Numbered from the stretch's first letter, positions 25,674 through 34,917 are shown. The stretch is DNA of 64,000 nucleotides from Streptomyces sp. NBC_01314 (GCF_041435215.1 NZ_CP108394.1:9424001-9488000); one strand, 5' to 3'. Numbers and translations are program-made. Notes: generated by a model from the sequence alone, not told the origin.

Positions 25674-27419
25674 ATGAACGAGAACTACGCCGTCCCCGCG
25701 GTCGCCCTCGTCGTCGTGGCGACCGTCTTCGTCGGCGCCTTCGGCCTGCGTATCTCCCGGACGACCTCCGACTTCTACGTCGCCTCCCGTACCGTCGGCC
25801 CCCGCCTCAACGCGGCCGCGATCAGCGGCGAATACCTCTCCGCCGCCTCCTTCCTCGGCATCGCCGGCCTCGTCCTCGTCCAGGGCCCCGACATGCTCTG
25901 GTACCCGGTCGGCTACACCGCCGGATACCTCGTCCTCCTGCTGTTCGTCGCCGCCCCGCTACGCCGCTCCGGCGCGTACACGCTGCCGGACTTCGCCGAG
26001 GCCCGGCTCGCCTCCAAGACCGTACGACGGCTCGCGGGGGCCTTCGTCGTCGGCGTCGGCTGGCTCTATCTGCTGCCCCAACTCCAGGGCGCCGGACTGA
26101 CGTTGAACGTGCTCACCGACGCGCCCGAGTGGCTCGGCGGCGTCATCGTCGCCGTCGTCGTCTCCGCCACGGTCGCCGCCGGCGGCATGCGCAGCATCAC
26201 CTTCGTCCAGGCCTTCCAGTACTGGCTCAAACTCACCGCCCTCCTCGTCCCCGCGCTCTTCCTCGTCCTCGCCTGGCAGGGCGACGGCGCCCCGAGCCAC
26301 GCCTTCGACGAGCCCGCCGAGTTCCGCGAACAACGCGTCGTCCGCGTCGAGGAGACCCTCGACCTGAAGCTCACCGACCCGCTGACGGTCACCGCCTCCG
26401 GCACGATCGACGGCCGCCGCCACGACGACCGGCGCGTCGACCTGCCCGCCGGCACCCACCGCATCGACCGGGGCACCCGCCTGACCTTCACCAAGGGCGA
26501 CACCGTCCCCGTCGCCGACCGCGGCACCAACGGCGGCATGTCCACCTCCCTCGCCGCAGGCCGCGAGGAACGCCCCCTGTACGCCACCTACGGGCTGATC
26601 CTCGCCACCTTCCTCGGCACCATGGGCCTGCCCCACGTCGTCGTCCGCTTCTACACCAGCCCGCACGGCGTCGCCGCCCGCCGCACCACGGTCGTCGTTC
26701 TCGGCATGATCGGCTTCTTCTACCTCCTGCCGCCGCTCTACGGGGCGCTCGGCAGGCTCTACGCCCCCGACCTCACCCTCACCGGCGACGCCGACGCGGC
26801 CGTCCTCCTCCTCCCGGACCGCATGATCGGCGGCCTCGGCGGCGACCTGCTCGGCGCGCTGGTCGCGGGCGGCGCCTTCGCCGCGTTCCTGTCCACCGCC
26901 TCGGGCCTGACCATGGCGGTGGCCGGGGTGCTCACCCAGGACGTCCTGCCCGCACGCGGCGTACAGCACTTCCGGCTCGGCACGGTCCTCGCCATGGCCG
27001 TGCCGCTCGCGGCGAGCGGCCTGGTCGGCGGGCTGCCCGTCGCCGACGCGGTCGGCCTCGCCTTCGCCGTGTCCGCCTCCTCCTTCTGCCCGCTGCTCGT
27101 CCTCGGCATCTGGTGGCGGCGCCTGACCCCGCCGGGCGCCGCCGCGGGCATGCTCGTCGGCGGCGGCGCGGCCCTCCTCGCGGTCGCCGCGACCATGGCC
27201 GGATACCCCGGCACCGGCACCCTCCACGCCCTGCTGGCCTGGCCCGCCCTCTGGTCCGTACCGCTCGGCTTCCTCACGATGGTCCTGGTGTCCCTGGCCA
27301 CCCCCGGCAGGATCCCGGCAGAGACCCCGGCGATCCTGGCCCGCTTCCACCTCCCGGAGGAACTGGTCGGCGGCCGGACCCGCGCGGCGACCAAGGAGAT
27401 CGAACTGTGGCGGCGCTGA
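25674..27419 (+). CDS. Sodium/solute symporter, cation-acetate (ActP-like) type
   Basis: A 581-residue SSS-family carrier with about 13 membrane helices. Family motifs include SDFYVASRTVGPRLNAAAIS, GEYLSAASFLGIAG and the Na+-site region AFAAFLSTASGLTMAVAGV. A hydrophilic insertion of about 90 residues (after LVLAWQGDG up to REERPLYATYG) separates two helices, as in Streptomyces ActP-like proteins. The likely cargo is acetate, pyruvate or another short carboxylate. Its placement between a LytTR regulator and a LytS kinase suggests induction by an extracellular carboxylate. Confidence 0.85.
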   Translation: MNENYAVPAVALVVVATVFVGAFGLRISRTTSDFYVASRTVGPRLNAAAISGEYLSAASFLGIAGLVLVQGPDMLWYPVGYTAGYLVLLLFVAAPLRRSGAYTLPDFAEARLASKTVRRLAGAFVVGVGWLYLLPQLQGAGLTLNVLTDAPEWLGGVIVAVVVSATVAAGGMRSITFVQAFQYWLKLTALLVPALFLVLAWQGDGAPSHAFDEPAEFREQRVVRVEETLDLKLTDPLTVTASGTIDGRRHDDRRVDLPAGTHRIDRGTRLTFTKGDTVPVADRGTNGGMSTSLAAGREERPLYATYGLILATFLGTMGLPHVVVRFYTSPHGVAARRTTVVVLGMIGFFYLLPPLYGALGRLYAPDLTLTGDADAAVLLLPDRMIGGLGGDLLGALVAGGAFAAFLSTASGLTMAVAGVLTQDVLPARGVQHFRLGTVLAMAVPLAASGLVGGLPVADAVGLAFAVSASSFCPLLVLGIWWRRLTPPGAAAGMLVGGGAALLAVAATMAGYPGTGTLHALLAWPALWSVPLGFLTMVLVSLATPGRIPAETPAILARFHLPEELVGGRTRAATKEIELWRR

Positions 27420-27510
27420 GGACGGGGCCGATTCGGACCAGGGCCGCGTGCGGCACGGCGGAAGGGAACCCACGAGCGGTGAGCGGTGTACCCATTGCAG
27501 GAGGTGAGCG

Positions 27511-28731
27511 ATGAGCGGTGAAGTGACAGGGTTCCTGGCGGGGTTCTGCGTGGCCGTGCTCCCGCTGCTCGCGGTCGGGTTCTGGCTCGGCCGCCGTACG
27601 GCCCGGCCGCGCAACAGCCTCGGCGGACTCGGCACACCCGTCGAGCACGCCACCTTCCAGACCCTGCACACCGCCACCCTCGCCGCGCCCCCGCTGCGCG
27701 CCGGCCTCACCGAGGAGACCGCCCGAAGATCCGCCAAGCGGCTGCGCACCCTGCTCGGCACGGACGCGCTGTGCCTCACCGACCACGAGTCGGTCCTCGC
27801 CTGGGAGGGCGTGGCGGAGCACCACCGCGCCGAGATCATGGGACGGCTGGCGGGCCCCCTGGAAACGGGCCGAGGGGAGGCCTTCCGGCTGACCTGCGAC
27901 ATCATCGACTGCCCGGTGCGCTGGGCGGTCGTGGCCCCCCTCACGGTCGACGACCGCGTCCACGGCGCGCTCGTCGCCTGCGCGCCCCGCGAGTCCGCCG
28001 TCCTCGTACGAGCGGCCGGCGAGGTCGCCCGCTGGGTCTCCGTCCAACTCGAACTGGCCGATCTCGACCAGTCCCGCACCCGCCTGATAGAGGCCGAGAT
28101 CAAGGCCCTGCGCGCCCAGATCTCCCCGCACTTCATCTTCAACTCGCTCGCGGTGATCGCCTCGTTCGTCCGCACCGACCCCGAGCGTGCCCGTGAACTC
28201 CTCCTGGAGTTCGCCGACTTCACCCGCTACTCGTTCCGCAGACACGGCGACTTCACCACCCTCGCCGACGAACTCCACGCCATCGACCACTACCTGGCGC
28301 TGGTCCGGGCCCGCTTCGGCGACCGGCTCTCGGTCACGCTCCAGATCGCCCCCGAGGTCCTGCCGGTCACCCTGCCCTTCCTCTGCCTCCAGCCCCTCGT
28401 CGAGAACGCGGTGAAGCACGGCCTCGAAGGCAGGACCGACAAGAGTCACATCAGCATCACCGCCCAGGACGCGGGCGCCGAGGCACTCGTCGTCATCGAG
28501 GACGACGGCGTCGGCATGGACCCCGACGTGCTCCGCCGCATCCTCGCGGGCGAGAGCAGCCCCTCGGGCGGCATCGGCCTCAGCAATGTCGACGAGCGGC
28601 TGCGCCAGGTGTACGGCGACGACCACGGCCTCGTCATCGAGACCGCGGTCGGCGCGGGCATGAAGATCACCGCCCGGCTGCCCAAATACCAGCCGGGCGT
28701 ACACCCGGACGGGGGAATCCCCCGGGACTGA
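27511..28731 (+). CDS. LytS-type sensor histidine kinase
   Basis: A 406-residue kinase. Residues 1-27 form one N-terminal membrane helix (FLAGFCVAVLPLLAVGFWLG). A GAF-like region (about 50-175) follows, then a His_kinase domain with phospho-acceptor His207 in QISPHFIFNSL, the N box LVENAVKHGLEG, and G boxes IEDDGVGMDP and GGIGLSNVDERL. It is the partner of the LytTR regulator at 24490. With a single membrane span it may sense through the GAF-like domain or through contact with the symporter. Confidence 0.9.
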   Translation: MSGEVTGFLAGFCVAVLPLLAVGFWLGRRTARPRNSLGGLGTPVEHATFQTLHTATLAAPPLRAGLTEETARRSAKRLRTLLGTDALCLTDHESVLAWEGVAEHHRAEIMGRLAGPLETGRGEAFRLTCDIIDCPVRWAVVAPLTVDDRVHGALVACAPRESAVLVRAAGEVARWVSVQLELADLDQSRTRLIEAEIKALRAQISPHFIFNSLAVIASFVRTDPERARELLLEFADFTRYSFRRHGDFTTLADELHAIDHYLALVRARFGDRLSVTLQIAPEVLPVTLPFLCLQPLVENAVKHGLEGRTDKSHISITAQDAGAEALVVIEDDGVGMDPDVLRRILAGESSPSGGIGLSNVDERLRQVYGDDHGLVIETAVGAGMKITARLPKYQPGVHPDGGIPRD

Positions 28732-28750
28732 GGATCACAGGGCGTGAGCC

Positions 28751-28906
28751 TCAGGTGCGCGACGCCACCATCCCCAGCGTCAGCAAACCCAGGACGACCC
28801 ATCCGAACCACAGCCAGCCATTGCTGCCGAGCGCCACCGAGTAGGCCGTCACCGCGACCAGCCCACCGACGGTGAGCACCCCCATGGTCTTCGTCGAACC
28901 GGGCAT
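28751..28906 (-). CDS. Small membrane protein, 51 residues
   Basis: A short frame starting MPGSTKTMGVLTVGGLVAVT and ending LTLGMVASRT. It has two hydrophobic segments separated by a GSNGWLWFGW turn, so a two-helix hairpin in the membrane is likely. An aaaggg ribosome site precedes the ATG at 28906. The gene converges on the LytS kinase gene and lies 14 nt after the end of the Ser/Thr kinase gene, so it may be the last gene of that operon. No family was recognised. Confidence 0.6.
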   Translation of the reverse strand: MPGSTKTMGVLTVGGLVAVTAYSVALGSNGWLWFGWVVLGLLTLGMVASRT

Positions 28907-28920
28907 CGCAACACCCTTTC

Positions 28921-30888
28921 TCAGGCTTCTTCTCCCCCCATGGTGCCCCCACTACCGGAAATGACAGTGCAGACGACGTAATGTGCGCCCTTTTTCCAGC
29001 CGTCCTCGCTGATCCAGAAACCGGAACCGGTGACGCCGGGCTCATGGCCGTACTGCTTCGGCGGCAGGTTCGTCCGGCAGGCATCGAGCGCCTGGTCCTG
29101 CGCGTCCTCGTACGTGGTCCCTCGGCTCATCTCGTAGAAGCCGAGCACCTTCTGCCGGTGGCGGTCCCGGCAGGAGACCAGCCGGATCCTGTTGTCGGAG
29201 ATCGGATCGAGGCAGTCCTGCTTCTGCAGGGTGGCCACGTCGACGAGCACCGTGTCGCCCACCGCCCGGTACTCGCCGATCGGCCCGTACACCGGCCTGC
29301 GCTCGCCCAGCAGCAGACAGGCGACCCGATGCCCGGCGGCGTCGAAGCCGTCGCCGGTCGGGAGGACGGCGTAGGTCCGGACGTCCGCGAGCTTCTCGCG
29401 TGCATCCACCGTGAGCTGCTCGCACCGGGCGGTCCCGTCCGCCCTGGCGTCCTCGGCGGACGACGCCTCGTAGGAGGCCATCACCTGGCCGTCCATCGCG
29501 CGCCCCGTGCACCCGGGCACGATCCGCAGCCGGGCGGAGTCGGTGAACGGAGCGTCGGTCCACGTGACGTCCACGCAGTCGCCGTCCTTCAGAGGCTTCA
29601 GCAGCCCCACGGCCCTCCCGTACGGCAGCTCCGCGCTCCGGGTGTCACCACTGCCGCCCAGCCCGCCAGGCAGGTCCTGCAGGGCGTACCAGGTCCCGCC
29701 GGCCAGCAGGGTAAGACCGAGGGTGGTGGCCATGCCCGCGAGGAGGGCCGTGCCGCGGCGCCGACGGGGACGCCCGCCGGCTCCGGCGCCCAGGCCGGGG
29801 CCGGTGCCGGTGGTCCGTGGCGAGGGGCCGAAGCCCTGGCCGCCCGACGACCGGTGTTCGGCCGGGGGCCGGACGTCCTGTCCGCCCGACGGCGCGTACC
29901 ACGGCGTCCGCCGCGCGACCCGGGGGACGACGACGGCGACCTCCGGCTCCGCCGTGTGAGTGGGCGCGCTCGCCCACTGCGGCTGCGAACCCAGGTCGGG
30001 CTCGGTACGGGGGTGGGCCTGGGGCGTGACGATCGCGGACAGCGCCGCCTCGGTCTCGGCGGCGGTGATCCGGCGCACGGGGTCCTTGACGAGCATGGCG
30101 CCCAGCACCGGCTCCAGCGCGCCGGCCCGCAGCATCGGACGCGGCTCCTCCAGGACGACCGCGGTCAGCGCCGCGATCTCCGCGTCACGGTCGAAGGGCC
30201 CGTACCCCTCGACGGCGTGATACAGCGTGCAGCCCAGCGAGAACAGGTCGGACGCGGCGGTCGGCGGCCCGCCCTGGGCCCGCTCGGGGGCGAGATATCC
30301 GGCGGTCCCCACCAGGACGTGCGTCCGGGTGTACCGGGTCTCCTGGGTGTCCGGCTGGACGGAGATGCCGTAGTCGGTGAGCAGGACACGCGCGTACGGC
30401 GATCCGGTGCGGTCCGGGGCGAGCAGGATGTTGGCCGGCTTGACGTCCCGGTGCATGATGCCGCGCTCGTGCCCGGCGGTCAGGGCGTCCAGTACCGCGA
30501 GCCCGATCCGGGCGCACTCGGCGGGGGCGAGGCCGCCGCGCGCGGCGACGAGGGCCTTCAGGTCGAGGGCACCCGGCACGTACTCCATGACGATCCACGG
30601 CAGTTCGTCGTGTTCCAGGACGTCGTGCACGGTGACCACGTTCGGGTGGGCGCGCAGCCCGGCGGCGTGCCGGGCCTCGGCACGGGCGCGGGCCACCCGG
30701 GCCGTGCGCTCGCGCTCGGCCTCGCCCGGATCGCGGAACACGATCTCCTTGAGCGCTACCTCGCAGTCCAGCTGACGGTCGTGCGCCAGCCAGACATGCC
30801 CCATGCCGCCGCTGCCCAGTCGGTTCAGCAGGTGATAACGGTCGGCGATGACCCGGCCGACCCCCGACTGCGGTGCTCCTGACTGCAT
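28921..30888 (-). CDS. Membrane Ser/Thr protein kinase with extracytoplasmic Cys-containing domain
   Basis: An STPK of 655 residues. Kinase domain about 15-285: glycine loop RLGSGGMGHVWLA, Lys47 (EVALKEI), catalytic MHRDVKPANIL (Asp148), DYG in place of DFG (Asp172) and the activation-loop end GTAGYLAPERA. A Pro/Gly-rich linker and basic stop-transfer precede the membrane helix (about 379-402, ALLAGMATTLGLTLLAGGTW). The outside domain (about 410-655) has repeated Cys motifs like septum-formation-type domains (GDCVDVTW, DCLDPISDNRI, VSCRDRHRQK) and no PASTA repeats. The start chosen (30888) has a ggggag ribosome site; an ATG at 30915 overlaps the upstream gene. A PASTA lipoprotein precedes it. 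Confidence 0.9.
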   Translation of the reverse strand: MQSGAPQSGVGRVIADRYHLLNRLGSGGMGHVWLAHDRQLDCEVALKEIVFRDPGEAERERTARVARARAEARHAAGLRAHPNVVTVHDVLEHDELPWIVMEYVPGALDLKALVAARGGLAPAECARIGLAVLDALTAGHERGIMHRDVKPANILLAPDRTGSPYARVLLTDYGISVQPDTQETRYTRTHVLVGTAGYLAPERAQGGPPTAASDLFSLGCTLYHAVEGYGPFDRDAEIAALTAVVLEEPRPMLRAGALEPVLGAMLVKDPVRRITAAETEAALSAIVTPQAHPRTEPDLGSQPQWASAPTHTAEPEVAVVVPRVARRTPWYAPSGGQDVRPPAEHRSSGGQGFGPSPRTTGTGPGLGAGAGGRPRRRRGTALLAGMATTLGLTLLAGGTWYALQDLPGGLGGSGDTRSAELPYGRAVGLLKPLKDGDCVDVTWTDAPFTDSARLRIVPGCTGRAMDGQVMASYEASSAEDARADGTARCEQLTVDAREKLADVRTYAVLPTGDGFDAAGHRVACLLLGERRPVYGPIGEYRAVGDTVLVDVATLQKQDCLDPISDNRIRLVSCRDRHRQKVLGFYEMSRGTTYEDAQDQALDACRTNLPPKQYGHEPGVTGSGFWISEDGWKKGAHYVVCTVISGSGGTMGGEEA

Positions 30889-30905
30889 CGGTCGCTCCCC
30901 AGGGT

Positions 30906-32387
30906 TCAGATCCATACGGGCTGGGCCGGGTCCTCGACGGGGGTGCCGCCCGGTTCTCCGGGACCCCCCGAATCGCTCGGATCCCCTGAGGTTTCCGGAT
31001 CTCCCGGATCTCCCGGGATGTCGGACGGCGGGCCACCGGTCGGTTCCGGAGCGCTCGTCGTCTGCCTGTCGGTGGGCGGGCCGCTGTCCTGCGGCGCGGT
31101 GGGATCGGGCTCGGGAGTCGTCGGCGCCCTGCTGGACCGGGACGGGCCGGGCGCCGTCGGGGGAACGGACGGGGTGGGCGTGGGCTCGGGTTCCGGTGAC
31201 GGCTTCTCGGAGGACCCGGACGGCGACGGCGTCAGTGACGTGCCGCCCGCCGACGGGGGAGCGGTCGACTCCGTGGGCGACGACCCGCCATCCGTCGGGG
31301 AGGAACCCGAACCCCCGCCCGAAGGTGTCGTGTTCCGGTCCGTCGGCGTCGAGTCGCTCCCCGGCGGCGACCCGGGCTCCGAGTCGTCGGCGCTCTCTTC
31401 GGAGGTCCTGCCCGGCCGGTCCACCCGCAGCGCCACCGCGGCGCCGAACTCCAGCTCGGTGCCCGGCCCGGGGCTCGACCCGGTCACCGGCGCGTCACCC
31501 GGAGGCATCCCGTCCCCGGCGACCGTCACCGCCAGACCCTTGTCCGCCATGACCGCGCTCGCCTCGCCGAAGGTCATCCCCCGCACCCTCGGCACGGCCT
31601 GCCGCGCCCGCGTGTCGAACGTCGTGTCGGACTCGCCCGTGGTGCCGACGTCCCGGCTGATGCCCCGGTCCGCGTCCTCGACGTCGACGAGCTTGAACTC
31701 CTTCAGCCGCTCGGGGGCGGGTTTGACGACGACCACGGCGGACCGGTCGTAGCCCTTCCACGCCTTGGCGCCCGGGAACTTCACCTCGATGCGTTCGGGG
31801 TCCTCCTCGAACGCGCGCAGCGGATTTCCACAACTGCACTTCACCGCGGGCAAACCCTGATCGTCGACCAATACCGCGATACCGGCTTCCAGCAGCGCGT
31901 CGAAGGGGACGGCTTTGCCCTTCTTGTAGTCGTGGTTCTTCACGAGGGTGTCGTGGCGCAGGAGAACAGGTGTGAGTTCGTCGAGATAACGTCCGATGCC
32001 ATCGACTTCGACACCGGTGATCCGGGCCCATTCCTGAGCCTTTTTCTTGTTCTCGGGAGCGGTGAGGAATTTCTCCAGCTTGCGCACGTCGCAGACCTTC
32101 GGCTTCTGCGTGCCCCCGTACAGGCCGGGGGTGTTGCCCTGCTGCAGACCGCTGTGCGGCTCCAGGGGCGTGAGGCCGGGCTCGTCCCGGCCCAGCTGTT
32201 CGCCCTCGTCGAAGAAGGGTGCGAGGGACGCCACCCCCGCGGCCACCGCCTTCACCGCGAGCAACGACGGGGCCGAGTCACCGCAACCGCTGAGGACCAC
32301 CGCGCCCACCAACAGGACGGCGATCCTCCGGGCAGCCGCTTTCCCTGCCTTTCGTAAACACGTTCGCAAGCATGCGTGAATTGTCAT
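30906..32387 (-). CDS. DUF6777 lipoprotein with a PASTA domain and Pro/Ser/Thr-rich tail
   Basis: A 493-residue lipoprotein: membrane signal RRIAVLLVGAVVLSGC with Cys35 as the lipidation site. About 85-225 is DUF6777 (KPKVCDVRKLEKFL, DELTPVLLRHDTLVKNHDY, AVKCSCGNPL). About 264-323 fits a PASTA domain (VPRVRGMTFGEASAVMADKG, then PGPGTELEFGAAVALRV). The tail (about 325-493) is low-complexity Pro/Ser/Thr/Gly, suited to spanning the cell wall. The ATG at 32387 has a ggggggagcgg site. It starts 18 nt before the kinase gene on the same strand. PASTA domains usually sit on the kinase itself; here they are on a separate chain. Confidence 0.85.
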   Translation of the reverse strand: MTIHACLRTCLRKAGKAAARRIAVLLVGAVVLSGCGDSAPSLLAVKAVAAGVASLAPFFDEGEQLGRDEPGLTPLEPHSGLQQGNTPGLYGGTQKPKVCDVRKLEKFLTAPENKKKAQEWARITGVEVDGIGRYLDELTPVLLRHDTLVKNHDYKKGKAVPFDALLEAGIAVLVDDQGLPAVKCSCGNPLRAFEEDPERIEVKFPGAKAWKGYDRSAVVVVKPAPERLKEFKLVDVEDADRGISRDVGTTGESDTTFDTRARQAVPRVRGMTFGEASAVMADKGLAVTVAGDGMPPGDAPVTGSSPGPGTELEFGAAVALRVDRPGRTSEESADDSEPGSPPGSDSTPTDRNTTPSGGGSGSSPTDGGSSPTESTAPPSAGGTSLTPSPSGSSEKPSPEPEPTPTPSVPPTAPGPSRSSRAPTTPEPDPTAPQDSGPPTDRQTTSAPEPTGGPPSDIPGDPGDPETSGDPSDSGGPGEPGGTPVEDPAQPVWI

Positions 32388-32546
32388 GACCGCTCCCCCC
32401 AACGGTTTCCCCCGTCACCCCGCAGAGCGGATGCGGGGCTCACGCATCATGCTACTGAAGGGCAAAGCCCTTCGGGTCGGAGAAAAAGAGAGAAGTGCGG
32501 TCGCGTGGCCGGACGGCGGAATTGGGGCACGGCGAAGAAATGTGGC

Positions 32547-33491
32547 TCAGCGACTACGTGCGTCGAGTGAGGCCAGATAGGCGTTGTACGCCTCGAGTTC
32601 CTTGTCGCCGTCCCGGTCGGCCGCGCGGTCCGTGCGCCGGGCCTGCCGCTGCTCGGAGCCGTACCACTGGAAGAGCAGCGCCAGCAGCACGAGCACCGAG
32701 GGGATCTCGCTGAACGCCCAGGCGATGCCGCCGGCCGCGTTCTGGTCGGCGAGCGCGTCGATGCCGAGGGAAGCGGGCGGGTTCTCGTACGTCTTCACCA
32801 TCGGTGCGGACGCCATCATCAACGCGATGCCGAAGAACGCGTGGAACGGCATGCCCGCGAACAACTCCAGCATCCGCAGCAGATAACCCGGCCGGTGCGG
32901 GCCCGGGTCCACGCCCATGATCGGCCAGAAGAAGAACAGCCCGACCATCAGGAAGTGCGTCATCATCACGATGTGCCCCGGCGTCGACCCCATCAGGAAG
33001 TCGAACATCGGCGTGAAGTACAGCGCGTACAGGCTCGCGATGAACATCGGGATCGTGAACGCCGGATGCGTGACGATCTTCATGTACCAGCTGTGCAGGA
33101 ACATCAGCAGCAGCTCACGCGGCCCCTTCCGTCCCCTCCCCGCCACCGGCAACGCCCGCAACGCCAGGGTGACCGGCGCCCCCAGCAGCAGCACGATCGG
33201 CGCCAGCATGCTCATCACCATGTGCTGGACCATGTGCACGCTGAACATGACCATGCCGTAGTCGTTCAGCCCGGTGCACGTCACCAGCATCACGAGCAGC
33301 ACACCCACGACGAACGTGACCGTCCGCCCCACCGGCCACTTGTCCCCGCGCCGCACGAGCCGCACGACGCCCCAGCCGTACAGGGCGAGGGCCACCAGGC
33401 AGGCGATCAGGAAGAACGGGTCCGCCGACCACACGAGTCCCCGCCCCAGGGTGAAGGGCGGAAGACCCGTGCCGTGCCCGCTGTGATCCAT
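32547..33491 (-). CDS. Cytochrome c oxidase assembly protein, caa3/CtaG family
   Basis: A 314-residue membrane protein with about 7 helices, Met- and His-rich (HMVQHMVMSMLAPIVLLLGA, FMGSTPGHIVMMTHFLMVG, MLELFAGMPFHAFFG). This pattern fits the CtaG family linked to copper centre assembly of caa3-type oxidases. The N-terminus (MDHSGHGTG) is His-rich as in other copper-handling proteins. It stands alone here, with no oxidase genes in the window. The ATG at 33491 is clear. Confidence 0.85.
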   Translation of the reverse strand: MDHSGHGTGLPPFTLGRGLVWSADPFFLIACLVALALYGWGVVRLVRRGDKWPVGRTVTFVVGVLLVMLVTCTGLNDYGMVMFSVHMVQHMVMSMLAPIVLLLGAPVTLALRALPVAGRGRKGPRELLLMFLHSWYMKIVTHPAFTIPMFIASLYALYFTPMFDFLMGSTPGHIVMMTHFLMVGLFFFWPIMGVDPGPHRPGYLLRMLELFAGMPFHAFFGIALMMASAPMVKTYENPPASLGIDALADQNAAGGIAWAFSEIPSVLVLLALLFQWYGSEQRQARRTDRAADRDGDKELEAYNAYLASLDARSR

Positions 33492-33547
33492 CCGCCGGCT
33501 CCTGATTCGTGGGGGTTGAGCGCTGTACGTCCGCCCCCAGAGTAGAA

Positions 33548-33579
33548 CCGCCCCCGGTCACGATCATGACCGGGGGCGG
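33548..33579 (-). terminator. Hairpin between pfkA and the CtaG-like gene
   Basis: CCGCCCCCGGTCA, a 6-nt loop, then TGACCGGGGGCGG forms a perfect 13-bp stem about 70 nt past the pfkA stop. It would end the pfkA transcript before the CtaG-like gene. Confidence 0.75.
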
Positions 33580-33585
33580 AGCGGC

Positions 33586-33632
33586 CGACCCGAGGGACGC
33601 GGGGAACCGTGCGACCAGCCACGAACCACCCG
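33586..33632 (-). repeat. Dispersed palindromic element, copy 3
   Basis: On the minus strand: ggttcgtggctggtcgcacg followed by GTTCCCCGCGTCCCTCGG. This matches copy 1 with a few changes. It lies between the pfkA stop and its terminator hairpin. Confidence 0.5.
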
Positions 33633-33647
33633 TACTCGACCGAATCG

Positions 33648-34673
33648 CTAAAGCACGCACTCCGCTTCGGCGTACCGCTCCTCAGGAACCGTCTTCAACG
33701 TCTCCACCGCCTCGGCCAGCGGCACCATCACGATGTCCGTCCCCCGAAGCGCCGTCATGTTCCCGAACTCCCCCCGGTGCACCGCCTCCACCGCGTGCCA
33801 CCCGAACCGCGTGGCCAGCACCCGGTCGTACGCGGTCGGCGTACCACCCCGCTGCACATGCCCGAGGATCACCGGCCGCGCCTCCTTGCCGAGACGCTGC
33901 TCCAGCTCGACGGACAGCTGCCGGGCGATCCCGGCGAACCGCTCGTGCCCGTAGATGTCCTTGCCGCCCTCGTCGAACTCCATGGACCCGGCCTTCGGCT
34001 TGGCCCCCTCCGCCGCGACGACGATCGCGAACCGCTTGCCCGCCGAGAACCGAGCGGCGACCTTCGTGGCCAACTCCTCGATGTCGAAGGGCCGTTCCGG
34101 TACGACGATGGCGTGCGCGCCGGCCGCCATGCCGGAGTGGAGCGCGATCCAGCCGGTGTGGCGGCCCATGACCTCCACGACCAGGACACGCTGGTGGGAC
34201 TCGGCGGTGGTCTTCAGCCGGTCCAGGGCCTCGGTGGCGACCCCCACGGCCGTGTCGAAGCCGAAGGTGACGTCCGTGACCGCGATGTCGTTGTCGATGG
34301 TCTTCGGGACACCCACGACCGGCAGACCGTTGTCCGACATCAGCCGGGCCGCCTTGAGCGTGCCCTCACCGCCGATGGGGATGATCGCGTCGAGACCGAG
34401 ATCCTCGAGATGGCCCTTCGCCCGCGCCACACCGTCCCGCAGATGCGAGGGCTGGACCCGGGAGGAGCCGAGGATCGTGCCGCCGCGGGCCAGGATGCCG
34501 GCCACCGCGTCCAGGTCGAGCTTGAGGTAGTCGCAGTCCAGGAGACCTTTCCAGCCGTCCCGGAAGCCGATGACCTCGTCGCCGTGGTCGACGACGGCGC
34601 GGTGCACGACGGACCGGATGACGGCGTTCAGTCCGGGGCAGTCGCCGCCGGACGTGAGGACACCAATGCGCAT
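33648..34673 (-). CDS. pfkA: 6-phosphofructokinase
   Basis: Phosphorylates fructose 6-phosphate in glycolysis. The 341 residues carry the nucleotide loop MRIGVLTSGGDCPGLNAV, the GGEGTLKAA motif, the catalytic PKTIDNDIAVTD (Asp base) and MGRHTGWIAL. The glycine in GGEGT at the position that separates ATP- from PPi-dependent enzymes points to ATP as donor; PPi enzymes have Asp there. It is a single gene facing away from gatD-murT, with its own terminator. Streptomyces have several pfk paralogues. Confidence 0.95.
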   Translation of the reverse strand: MRIGVLTSGGDCPGLNAVIRSVVHRAVVDHGDEVIGFRDGWKGLLDCDYLKLDLDAVAGILARGGTILGSSRVQPSHLRDGVARAKGHLEDLGLDAIIPIGGEGTLKAARLMSDNGLPVVGVPKTIDNDIAVTDVTFGFDTAVGVATEALDRLKTTAESHQRVLVVEVMGRHTGWIALHSGMAAGAHAIVVPERPFDIEELATKVAARFSAGKRFAIVVAAEGAKPKAGSMEFDEGGKDIYGHERFAGIARQLSVELEQRLGKEARPVILGHVQRGGTPTAYDRVLATRFGWHAVEAVHRGEFGNMTALRGTDIVMVPLAEAVETLKTVPEERYAEAECVL

Positions 34674-34917
34674 AGCCCGAATACCTTCTCGACGTGGGCC
34701 GGGGACCGGACCACGCTGTCCGGCTGGAATCCCCGCCACCCTACCGGCGGGAGGGGGCGGGACCGTAGCGGGCGTCCGCCTGCTGGACGCCCCCGCACAG
34801 GTGAGCGGGGCCCTGGTCAGACGGGCTTTCACACATGAGCGGGGGCGGTATCGGACGGGCTTTCGTCCGCGCACTGAGGAACCGTTTCTGAGGCGCCCCG
34901 GGTTCCCGCCGGACGTC
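34674..34917 (-). terminator. Gap downstream of gatD with a hairpin
   Basis: GGGCGTCC-N7-GGACGCCC (34770-34792, extended by GC pairs) is a plausible terminator for murT-gatD. The rest of the gap holds two imperfect copies of a gacgggctttc motif (near 34821 and 34855) and the pfkA promoter region. No gene was seen. Confidence 0.5.

Noticed and set aside
25959..28223. 754-codon minus-strand frame opposite the symporter and kinase
   Set aside because: Composition is that of an antisense shadow, and the plus-strand proteins are well conserved.
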